Shown in pieces: positions 23,588-33,519 of a DNA stretch of 64,000 bases (position 1 is the stretch's first letter; every line of letters starts with the position of its first letter). The stretch spans positions 12,866,501 to 12,930,500 of the forward strand of contig CATNEN010000039.1 in NCBI GenBank assembly GCA_950097015.1, given 5' to 3'. The position numbers and the translations under genes are program-made. Below the pieces are notes generated by a model, which saw only the letters and a program-made list of their open reading frames with translations, was not told where the DNA came from and did no database searches. The DNA comes from Macrostomum hystrix. Its lineage: Eukaryota; Platyhelminthes; Macrostomidae.

Positions 23588-24027
23588 TCCTAAATGGGAT
23601 GATAGCTCACAGTCATCAACGGGTAATACGCTGTTTTCCGCCGTCCAACCGAGACGGTCGCAGCCACCTAAAGACGCGCCTGACTATGTAGCAAAATAAT
23701 CCAGCCAGGACAATGAAGGGCAGCCATGAGCGCACCTGGGCATCGAATTCAGACATGCGGCTTCAGCGAGATGAGGCCGAGCTGCAAGGCGATTAACTTT
23801 TAGGCCATAGACGAAAACATTTGTGCAGTCAAAAAACACTATTTTGTCATTCCTAACTACAATGAAGCTTCTAGTTAGAGTGTTGTAGAGGAAGCTACAC
23901 GCGTTTCTGAAGCTCGATTTGAACCATAGACTATGAACTTTGACTCTTCTGAGTGAGTTGATTTTTCTTCTAGTTAAAGTGTTGCGTTTTAAATGTTGCT
24001 GAGTGTAGTCAAGAAAGAAGAAAGTCA

Positions 24028-24160
24028 GAAAGTCTTGCCCGTTAATGGCCATACATGAATTAATGCTCGGTAATTTTCTTGCGGGCAGTTAATAGCCATT
24101 AACCGCCCGCAAAAAGGCATCGACCAATAGGAATGGCTTACTGAGGCTAAAATGTCTATG
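24028..24160 (+). repeat. Dispersed repeat, copy 2
   Basis: Second copy of the element at 1480-1612, same orientation. This one also holds a CGGGCGGTTAA-type internal inverted repeat (GCGGGCAGTTAATAGCC / AACCGCCCGC) at 24082-24114, which could form a hairpin. Confidence 0.5.
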
Positions 24161-24537
24161 GCACCCCGAAATGGGGTCATGGTACAATGGTCGAGTTCCA
24201 TAGATATGCACAGCGGGCGGGCCGTGAAACGCGTTTCACTCCCGCTAACTACAACACTAGTATGGATAGGCTGCTCGGGCTGAAACGAGGTGAAACGCCT
24301 CGGCGCGACGCGCCTTAACGTTTTACCTCGTTTCAGCTCTCTGCAGCCTATCAATATTGGTATATTAAATCTAATTTGAATTTGAAGCCTAAAGCAACGA
24401 GAAATTTGTGTCCCTGAAAAAAAGAAACAAAAAAGCAAACATTAAACTCTTTGATGCTTTTTTAATTTGGTTATAAAATGCGTTTATTTACGAAGAAGCA
24501 ACAATTATATCAGAAATTAGGTTAGGATTATAACGAT

Positions 24538-25068
24538 CAAGAATCCAGTTCTAGTCCCGCACAGAATCAAGTTCTAGTCCCGCAACGAGTCCCAGTTCTA
24601 GTCCCGCATAGAATCCAGTTCTAGTCCTGCAACGAGTCCCAGTTCTAGTCCCGCATAGAATCCAGTTCTAGTCCCGCAACGAGTCCCAGTTCTAGTCCCG
24701 CATAGAATCCAGTTCTAGTCCCGCAACGAGTCCCAGTTCTAGTCCCGCACAGAATCCAGTTCTAGTCCCGCAACGAGTCCCAGTTCTAGTCCCGCACAGA
24801 ATCCAGTTCTAGTCCCGCAACGAGTCCCAGTTCTAGTCCCGCATAGAACCCAGTTCTAGTCCCGCAACGAGTCCCAGTTCTAGTCCCGCATAGAATCCAG
24901 TTATAGTCCCGCAACGAGTCCCAGTTCTAGTCCCGCAACGAGTCCCAGTTCTAGTCCCGCAACGAGTCCCAGTTCTAGTCCCGCATAGAATCCAGTTATA
25001 GTCCCGCAACGAGTCCCAGTTCTAGTCCCGCAACGAGTCCCAGTTCTAGTCCCGCATAGAATCCAGTT
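24538..25068 (-). repeat. 24-bp minisatellite starting at the NAXD stop codon
   Basis: Two alternating unit types (CGCAACGAGTCCCAGTTCTAG and CGCATAGAATCCAGTTCTAG on the plus strand) form a 48-49-bp higher-order period. Read on the gene strand, the last coding bases of NAXD (GTGCGGGGCTAGAACTGG, with its TAG stop) are homologous to the unit (GCGGGACTAGAACTGG). The array therefore occupies the 3'UTR and seems to have started from the gene's own end. Confidence 0.92.
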
Positions 25069-27167
25069 CTAGCCCCGCACAACGTCGGCCTCAGGAAATA
25101 GCTCCACGGAGCAGGGCCCGATCTGGGCAAGCAAGTCCGAAGCAAGCATGGCTCGCCTGTGATTGGCGAACGCCTGGGCGGAGCAGCGCCTCGTCAGCGC
25201 GGAGGCGGCAAAAGCGGCCAGCAAGCCCGGATGCCGCGAGTTGCAGCTGCTGGCGTAGCACCAGTTGGCGAACGCCAACGTCAGTCCGGCAAGAACATCG
25301 CCCTGACCACCGCAACGCCGCGGCGAGCCGGCGATGTCGCAAAGCAGCGCCGATGGCTGAGCCGAGTTCAATGCGTTGCCCACCACGGCAGCGTCGACGG
25401 GGCCTTTACAAAGCAGCGCGACCTCGCCGCCAAGAGCGAGAGAAACGTTTCGCCCAATACTGACGGCGTCGTCGTCGTTGCCACCGGAGCCGGCGCCGCA
25501 CAGAGCATCGCGTAGACGTCTCAGTTCAACAATGTTCGGCGTCAGAAGGACGCGATTAGCTCCGGAAATGAGTTTCGGCTGCGAGCACACAATAGCGAGG
25601 CCATCCTGCAAGTTGATTTACAGACTACTCATAGTAAACGTACATGAGTTATGAAAAAGGCTCATTTTCAGGATAAAACTAAAAAACTACAGCACCTACC
25701 GCGTCGATAACCAATGGCTTCTTCAACGATACTGCCAGCTCTATTGCCTGTTTTAATGATAAAGATAGGGATTTTCAGATTTCTCAATTCGTTTCTATAT
25801 TTTTCCGATAGTACTTTAATTCAAGGCAATTCTAAAGCCAATTGTGTTACCGTCACATTCAAATTCGACATTTAATGAGGTTATGCTCCAGAGACAGAAG
25901 CGACTATTGACCCTAGTTTTTTGACTTGTTAGAACGCGAAAAATCTAAAGATTAAAGTTTATTTTAATCTACTATGCAAAGACCTCAAATCTAGATTAAA
26001 ATCTCTGAATACGACTGATCTCGAACTATAGCTACGAGTAAATAAGACATTAGACAAGACATGAACTACATTCTGAAGTAGACAAGTTATCTGCCGCTCC
26101 TTGCCCTTCTTTATTGGCGAACGTATAACGTTTCAGTTTAAATATCTTAGCTAAGAGAGGGAATTACGAAGCGACCCGTTTACCTGTGTGAGGTTTGTCT
26201 GTAGGAAGTTTACCTGTGTGAGGTTTGTCTGTAGGAAGTTTACCTGTGTGAGGTTTGTCTGTAGGAAGTTTACCTGTGTGAGGTTTGTCTGTAGGAAGTT
26301 TACCTGTGTGAGGTTTGTCTGTAGGAAGTTTACCTGTGTGAGGTTTGTCTGTAGGAAGTTTACCTGTGTGAGGTTTGTCTGTAGGAAGTTTACCTGTGTG
26401 AGGTTTGTCTGTAGGAAGTTTACCTGTGTGAGGTTTGTCTGTAGGAAGTTTACCTGTGTGAGGTTTGTCTGTAGGAAGTTTACCTGTGTGAGGTTTGTCT
26501 GTAGGAAGTTTACCTGTGTGAGGTTTGTCTGTAGGAAGTTTACCTGTGGGAGGTTTGTCTGTAGGAAGTTTACCTGTGGGAGGTTTGTCTGTAGGAAGTT
26601 TACCTGTGGGAGGTTTGTCTGTAGGAAGTTTACCTGTGGGAAGTTTGTCCGTGGGAAGTTTAGACACGGGAAATTCATCAGAGAATAATCCGCACCCGCT
26701 ACTGTCTCATTCAAGTGGACTTGACCCAAAAGCTTAAGGAACTCAACAGACAGACTCGAGCTCACAGCCACAGCTCCGGGGACACATTCGCCTCTTCCGA
26801 GTCCTGGACCGACCAGTACGGCGTTGAACCTGGGCAGCCAGGCCTCCAGCTCGCGCCTGGCCGTATCGCCGTCAAGCACAGGGTGCACGATGAGCTCCGG
26901 GCTGTAGGCCTTGATGACAGGAGCAGCTGCCTCTGCGCACAACACGTGCGCCAAATCGGCGCCGATTCGCAGGGCGGCGGCTGCGGCAAAATAGGGCGCC
27001 CCGGTGTACTCTCGACAGCCGCCGACAATGCACAGCCGGCCAGCTTGGCCTTTGTGAGCCTGGCCAGTCAGCGGCGGGATGCAACAGGCCGCGTCCGACA
27101 GCAGACTATCGGTGGACATGACGGACAGAAGGCGACGGCTGGCGAGGAGCGAGAGGCTGCGATTCAA
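25069..27167 (-). CDS. NAXD: ATP/ADP-dependent (S)-NAD(P)H-hydrate dehydratase
   Basis: Exons complement(27167-26766), (25747-25700) and (25605-25069), 328 residues, all junctions in phase 0. The enzyme restores NAD(P)H from its damaged hydrate form, working with the NAXE epimerase, usually in mitochondria and cytosol. Seen: [23 protein letters not shown] near residues 39-61 (written as [12 protein letters not shown] then TGAPYFAA), LVGPGLGR about 118-125, LVIDADGL across the exon 2/3 junction, LLTPNIVEL, and the [15 protein letters not shown] nucleotide-binding signature near the C-terminus. The length fits the family. The serine/arginine-rich N-terminus ([15 protein letters not shown]) could be a mitochondrial targeting signal; a shorter start at Met17 would drop it. 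Intron 1 carries a 30-bp array, and the 3'UTR a 24-bp array. AATAAA lies at about 24483-24488 (minus), beyond the 3' array. Confidence 0.93.
26168..26655 (-). repeat. 30-bp minisatellite in NAXD intron 1
   Basis: About 16 units. On the gene strand each unit contains CTTCCTACAG and CACACAGGTAAA, i.e. an acceptor-like AG followed after 15 bases by a donor-like GT. Distal units carry GTGTG and the four proximal ones GTGGG on the plus strand. An open frame crosses the whole array from NAXD exon 1 but loses the enzyme sequence, so it is taken as intron. Confidence 0.92.
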
Positions 27168-27289
27168 CGGCGGCTGCAGCGGTTTAGACTTTTGGTTTTT
27201 TACTCTCCTTACATGTAGATTGAGACCACAATACTGATCAACTGATTCTAAGAGATGTCAACTATATGCTCTGGAATGGAGCCCAAGGT

Positions 27290-28050
27290 CCATATTCGAA
27301 GATCTATCGAATTCTCCCCAATATTGACTCATCGAATTCTCCCCAAATATTGACCTATCGAATTCTCCCCAATATTGACTCATCGAATTCTCCCAAAATA
27401 TTGTCTTAGCGAATTCTCCACAAACATTGATCCATCGAATTCTCCCCAAATATTGATCCATCGAATTCTCCCCAAATATTGATCCATCGAATTCTCCCCA
27501 AATATTGATCCATCGAATTCTCCCCAAATATTGACCTATCGAATTCTCCCCAAATATTGGCCTATCGAATTCTCCCCAAATATTGACCTATCGAATTCTC
27601 CCCAAATATTGATCCATCGAATTCTCCCCAAATATTGATCCATCGAATTCTCCCCAAATATTGATCCATCGAATTCTCCCCAAATATTGATCCATCGAAT
27701 TCTCCCTAATATTGATCCATCGAATTCTCCCTAATATTGACTCATCGAATTCTCCCAAAATATTGATCAATCGAATTCTCCCCAAATATTGATCAATCGA
27801 ATTCTCCCCAAATATTGACCTATCGAATTCTCCCCAAATATTGACCTATCGAATTCTCCCCAAATATTGACCTATCGAATTCTCCCCAAATATTGACCTA
27901 TCGAATTCTCCCCAAATATTGACCTATCGAATTCTCCCCAAATATTGATCCATCGAACTCTCCCCAAATATTGATCCATCGAATTCTCCCCAAATATTGA
28001 TCTATTAAAATCTCCCCAAATATTGATCTATTAAAATCTCCCCAATTAAA
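27290..28050. repeat. 26-bp minisatellite upstream of NAXD
   Basis: About 29 units of ATCGAATTCTCCCCAAATAT plus a variable GATCC/GACCT end, so an EcoRI site recurs in almost every unit. It lies 120-880 bp upstream of the NAXD start codon, i.e. in its promoter region, and downstream of MTPAP (minus). Confidence 0.93.
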
Positions 28051-28260
28051 AAAGTGAAATCCGTATTGAAACATAATTAATGACAAAATAACTTATACCT
28101 TCGTTTAAAAAGTTTCTGTTGTTTAAAAAATAAATGTTAAAGAGGTCAAAAAAGTACTTCCGAGTTAAAAATTTGTATTTACACTGATCAAATCGTTGCT
28201 ATAAAATGGCAGCAAATATATTTGTAGCACACGCATTCCTTAATTAGTCTAGTTTATCAT

Positions 28261-30974
28261 CTAGGCCTGATTGGGCACACGGAGCAGTCCGGCCAGGCCC
28301 CACAAACTGTCTCTGCCCGAGTCAGCATCGCGCAGCAGCCGCAGATGCGGTCGGACTCGCCTGAGGCAGGCGCGCAGCGACATCAGACTCTGAGCTTGAA
28401 GGCCGCGAGTAATATTGCCAGTCGGGCTGTCTGGGTCAAGGAACGGATGCAGCACAGTCGCGGTGGGGACGCTGCTGCCGGCGGCCGACCTCCGGATCCA
28501 GCTGCCGTCGGCCAGGCTGTGCCGCGACAGCAGAGGCTCGTCACCAGATTGCAGAATATAGTCTAGAAAGTCTAACAGGAGGCGATGAGCAGAGTCTGGG
28601 GGCCAGCTGCTGCTGCCGCTGCTGTCCTGTACTTCAGATTCATCTGGTGCCGCCACCAGGTCGGCATTAATAGGCGGTAGGCAGCCCAGACGTTGCAGAT
28701 GTGCCAATAGCAGGCTGATCACCTGATCAGTTTGTGACAATTTAAATAGCTAATTGATTATTGATGGTGATGACAGCTGAGAAAGCCTTAACTGCTGCAG
28801 TTCAAGCAACTATTTATAAATATATAAAACTTAAATCCCTGTCGAATCATCCCTAGATCTAAAGCCAATTGAATTATCCATAATTTTGAAAACCCCTTTA
28901 ATTATACCTGGATTTTAAACACCTATCATTATATCAAGATTTAAAGCCCATTTAATTATCCCTAGATTTGAAACCCCTGTAATTATCCCTAGATTTGAAA
29001 CCCATTTAATAATCCCTAGGATTTAAAACCCATTTCATTATGCCTAGATTTGAAACCCATTTAATTATCCCTAGATTTGAAAGCCATTAAATTATCCCTA
29101 GAATCGAAGCCCATTAAATTATCCCTAGATTTGAAACCTATTTCATTATGCCTAGATTTTCAACCCATTTAATTATCCTTAGATTTGTAAGCCATTAAAT
29201 TATCCCTAGATTTTTAAGCCATTGAATTATCGATTGATTCGAATCCCCGTTAAAGTTTTCTTCAATTCTTAACCCGAAGCAAAAGCAGATAATCACCTTA
29301 AAATTGGACACGGACGTGTCTATCAGTGGCTTAGGACAGTGGCGCAGCAGCGACTTGACCACAATGATGAGTGTGAGCAGATCAGGTTGACGGCGGCACA
29401 GCTCAGTCAGGCAGGCCTCCAGCGCAGTGGCAGCGGGCTGAGCGGGGCCCAGATCAAAGCGGCAGTTCAGCAGAAGGCGATGCCGAGCAGTCCAGATTGG
29501 CACCAAGGCGTGGCCCAGGTAGTGCCGATCGCTGATCCACGGATCGGAGCGCAGCAGACTGGCGCCGAGGCGTAACAGGGGCGCGGCTGCAGAGTCGGGT
29601 GACGACAGGCGGAGATCAAGATCGGCGCCGACGCAGGCGCCGCCCCAGCGACAGGAGCCGCCGATCATCACCGAGTCGTTGCCAAGCCGGCTATGGCTCA
29701 GTCGCCTATTGAAGGCCTCCGCTAGGAGCAGTCGCGGCAGCAGCAGCAGCGGCTGGTTGGAATCCGCTGCCACAGCGGGGGACAGGCTGATGAGCGAGTG
29801 CCACGACCGCATCTGGCCAAGGAGGCTGGCCTGGAGGTGTGTGTGGGGATGGGATCTCTGAGGATTTGGTAGGTGGGGATGGGATCTATGGGGATCTGGT
29901 AGGTGGGGATGGGATCTCTGAGGATCCGGTAGCTGGGGAAGGGATCTTTAAGGATTTGGTAGGTAGGGATGGGTTATTTTATGTGACAATAGGATGATTT
30001 TAGTTATCTGAAAACATACAACAGGATGTACAGGATGACAATACTTTATGAAGCCTTACCTCAGCGGCAAGCTTCTGATCAACAACATCAGTTGCCATGA
30101 CTGCAGGGCCTCCTACTGTGACGAGGTCATCAGAGCCACCCCTGCTGCTCTCTGGCACTCGCTGTTTTCTCCAGGACTGCGGAAATGCTGCAAACACTGG
30201 ATAGTCAGGACAGGATGAGTTGCGAAATCTACGCGCGGGAGAGGCTGCATCAACTGAGTAGGGCCTGTGATGACAGGATATTGTGACAGACATTTTCATT
30301 CATAGCTACATGTATTTTCGACACTAACATTTTAACTTTTGATCTGGCCAGTTGAAAATTATTTACAGATCATTGTCAATAGTCAATGGACCGCTAGTTA
30401 ATAAATTAACTTGATAAGATTTTACTTATCAAGTACTTGAGCCTGAGGGGATAACAACTGATGGGATAACTTTACTTGAGCCTGAGGGGATAACAACTGA
30501 TGGGATAATGGTATTTTAGCCTGAGGGGACAAACACTGATTGGGTTACAGTTTTTAAACCTCAGGGGATAAACCAGCATGACAGATTTTTGTGCACACAG
30601 CAACTAAAGAACTGCAATAACATAAATAAAAGAAGGATACTGGGCTATTATAAAATAACAGACCACAGTGTGACAGACTGTCTGTCAAGAAAGAAGGCTG
30701 CATCAGACTGGCTGCGCATCTGCAATACTAGTAGGTTGTGTCGCGGATAGTAAATGCATCGTTCAATCATGGATCGTCGGCTATCACTGAGGAGGCCATC
30801 AAGGCATGGTGGAGTTGTGGTGGCTGGAGCTGTCTGATGAATTGAGCCAGAGGCTGGGAAGGCAAGGCAACGCTGGGCTAGCTGGCACATACCAGAAAAT
30901 GCATCAATCTCTGAGGAGGCTGCAGCTGAAGCAGCGCTGCCAAGAACTGCCACTATGTTTTTTGCTTGTTTTTT
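28261..30974 (-). CDS. MTPAP: Mitochondrial poly(A) polymerase-like nucleotidyltransferase
   Basis: Exons complement(30974-about 30683), (30264-30060), (29830-29297) and (28722-28261); the 5' end is missing and the first donor is uncertain. Seen: an N-terminal segment ending YYPRHNLLVLQM that fits the RNA-recognition-like start of MTPAP; then GGSCRWGGACVGADLDLRL, the G-S and D-x-D motif of non-canonical poly(A) polymerases, in the MTPAP-like context; the third acidic residue in CRFDLGP; SVSNFKVISLLLAHL followed by LPPI across the last intron, matching the MTPAP NFSL...FFLQ..PPI block; and a C-terminal HPF...NITRGLQAQSL. About 490 residues are visible. Inferred role: adding 3' A tails to mitochondrial mRNAs. 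Another TUTase-family member is possible but the last two blocks favour MTPAP. Confidence 0.75.
28840..29225. repeat. Decayed AT-rich minisatellite in the last MTPAP intron
   Basis: About 14 irregular units of 25-29 bp around TTAATTATCCCTAGATTTGAA. Much more diverged than the other arrays, so probably old. Confidence 0.8.
29831..29965 (-). repeat. Short 30-bp tandem repeat next to an MTPAP 3' splice site
   Basis: Four units of GGTGGGGATGGGATCT plus a GAGGATTTGGTA part. On the gene strand it supplies the pyrimidine-rich tract (CCCATCCCCACAC) directly before the AG of the exon starting at 29830. Confidence 0.8.
30425..30565. repeat. Three-unit tandem repeat in an MTPAP intron
   Basis: Units of about 47 bp built on TGAGCCTGAGGGGATAACAA and CTGATGGGATAA. 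The third unit is more diverged. Confidence 0.7.
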
Positions 30975-31049
30975 CTGTAAGCAGAAATACAATGGCCAAG
31001 TGAGGTCATGGACAACTGGACATGGCAAAGTGATGACTTAGTCAAATAG

Positions 31050-33480
31050 ATGGCTATTGATGCTAGCTATATAGCAAATTAAAAACTAACTTCAGAAATC
31101 AACTTAGGGCCTATCAAACATGACTATATTTAGGGCATCTTTTCTTGAAATGAACATAAAAAAGTATTTTATAGCCAGTTATTTAAGTAAAGTTTTTACT
31201 CGGCAATGTTCTTTGAAGACATTAGGCCTAGTGCCTAGCTTAAGCAAAAATTCTGACTTTGTTCCAAAAACTAAAGTCTCGATAGATTTATATTTTAGTT
31301 TGCTATATACTATCTAGGTATGCCTAGCCTATTTCAACATAAATATTCATAAATAGACTCTACCAAATTTTGTTAACATTGTTTACCTGCCAAACAATCG
31401 ATATATCCTTTCATTTTTTAATCGAAATATTGAAAATACATATTGGCTATCAAAAGACAAAAGTTAGCAATTAGGACTTCTTAGGTTTACACTTCATAAC
31501 TATAAGTAAATTGTAAATTTATAGACTAGATCTTTCAAAGAAAGAGTTCAAAATATTTCTAAACTCTATAGCTAATTATGATTTTGGGTAACTGGCCTGT
31601 TTTTAATTACAAGATATCCAGCTTTATTCGATTTCTCAGAATACAGATAAAAAATCCTCAGAACTTGAATCCCAATCAAACAGTGAAAAGCTTCCATTAG
31701 TTTTTTTTTGATGGGTCCTTAGTTAGTTGTTATGAAATGACGAGTTGTTATTTTCTCTTAGAAAATAACATTTTGTTTTATAGAATTGGTTTCACAGAAT
31801 AAAGACAATGCATTTTGTTATATTTCTGGCGAAATTTTCGCGCATTTAATTTAATTTATTGCAGTTATTGAAGTTAGTCAATAAAATTTCTGTCTATTTC
31901 TTAGACGGAGATTTAATTTTGCTGCTCCGGTGTGTTATATCTTATAATTTTGTAAAAGTGCAACTAGTATCAATGTTGCGAACATATTTAAGATGGTAAA
32001 GCCAGTAGGGTCAGTAGAGAGACCATATAAAAACGTATATTTCTCATGACTGACATTTAAAGTCTGTCTTATGTAAGATTATAAGATCTGCAACTAATCA
32101 ACTGAAACCGACAGTGTTATAGTATTTATTTTAGCATATATGCATACAAAAACTAGTTTTTTAAATTGTTAAAAATTATTATCTAGATGTATATATATTT
32201 TCTCAAAATTTCACATTGTAGTTTAAACTGTTATTAGCAGGGAGAATTGTGCATGACTATTCTGAATGGAACAGTATGCTTTCATTATCAATATGAATAA
32301 TATGAATAATAGCTATTGAAAATAGTATTTTGTGTGTTCAATTTAATTATCTAATGTACCTAACGTTCACTCAAGAATAATAGTTATTCAATTATTTTAT
32401 GTATCTGAATAATTCCTTAAATTTTAATTAAAAAGAAATAAATTCGATATTATAACAATTTTATATTAAAACAATTATTTTATTACTTGGCAATACTGTG
32501 ACGTTGTCACTTGCTGAAGCTAATATTAAATCCCAAACTGTGTACTTATTTGGGCCGTTTAACTAACTAATTAACTAATGTCATTTAACTATCAACAACT
32601 TCTGCTGTTTCGTATAATTATTTAAAATTGTTAGAGTACTACTGTAAGTAGACGCCAATGTACATCAAGCCACCCTAGCTTGTTTTCTACGCGTGCTTCA
32701 ATGTTAACTACCCCGGCCAATGAGCATGCGAGCTCTTTCTGACTAGATTTATTGGGCTAGTTTATTTAACTACGGACCCCGGGCCTGCTCGCGCTTCACC
32801 CTTTTCTGTCTCGTAATTTCCTCCTCTGGACCCGGCTCTGAACCTCTTATCCTGGCCACTGTTATTCGTCTTGTCAATTACTTCTTTACTAACAGTTATT
32901 GCACCTGTCACATTGTTACCATTGAGCTCCTTCGCCTGACCAAATCATCCTGCTTGTCATATGTCCCAGTGCGAATAAATGAGATCAATATAAAAGTGCT
33001 ACCGCTACATTGACTTACAAGGATTCTAACTACAATTGGGATTGAGTTTCGACTGACTCTGTTGCCAGTTATTTTGTCACAATACCTATTAAGTTGGCTA
33101 ATACTGATATAAAATATGTTATAACAATGTTTAATATAAACATGCTTTTAAAATGATATTATAGAATGTATTATAGTAAATATTCTATATACTAAAACCA
33201 CATGTATACATATTTAAAGTGATTTTAAAATTCAGTTAATTATCTAAGTGTTTCATATACAATTTCTATAAGTGATATATAACTTTGGATATATAATCAT
33301 TTTGTTGTGAATAAACTGTGTATTACAATCATACTAGTGTAGAAAAAATCAATGAATCAATCAATCAAATGATTTAATTGGCTATCAAATTACTTTTTAT
33401 TGAATATACAGTTTATAAAAAATATCTCTAACAATGTACAAAAAACTGTGTTTGCTTATTCATGTCTTATGTGATGTCTT
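31050..33480. other. AT-rich gap between MTPAP and the DHHC gene
   Basis: About 2.4 kb of strongly AT-rich sequence without supported exons. The missing first exon(s) of MTPAP and the 5'UTR of the DHHC gene should lie here. The only GC-rich island is the LTR-like segment at 32643-33019. Confidence 0.45.
32643..33019 (+). mobile_element. Possible solo LTR
   Basis: A 377-bp GC-richer island starts TGTAAGT and ends ACTTACA, giving the TG...CA ends and short inverted repeat of an LTR. AATAAA sits at about 32975, 45 bp before the end. I could not find a matching 5-bp target duplication (ACTAC on the left, AGGAT on the right), so this stays tentative. Confidence 0.35.
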
Positions 33481-33519
33481 AAAATGCAAACTTTCTTACT
33501 TGCAGCAAAAAGGAACTTT

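Noticed and set aside
26151-26765. Open frame continuing NAXD exon 1 through the 30-bp array
   Set aside because: The donor GTGAGC at 26765 and the phase-0 exon at 25747 restore the NAXD family sequence; the continuation is pure repeat.
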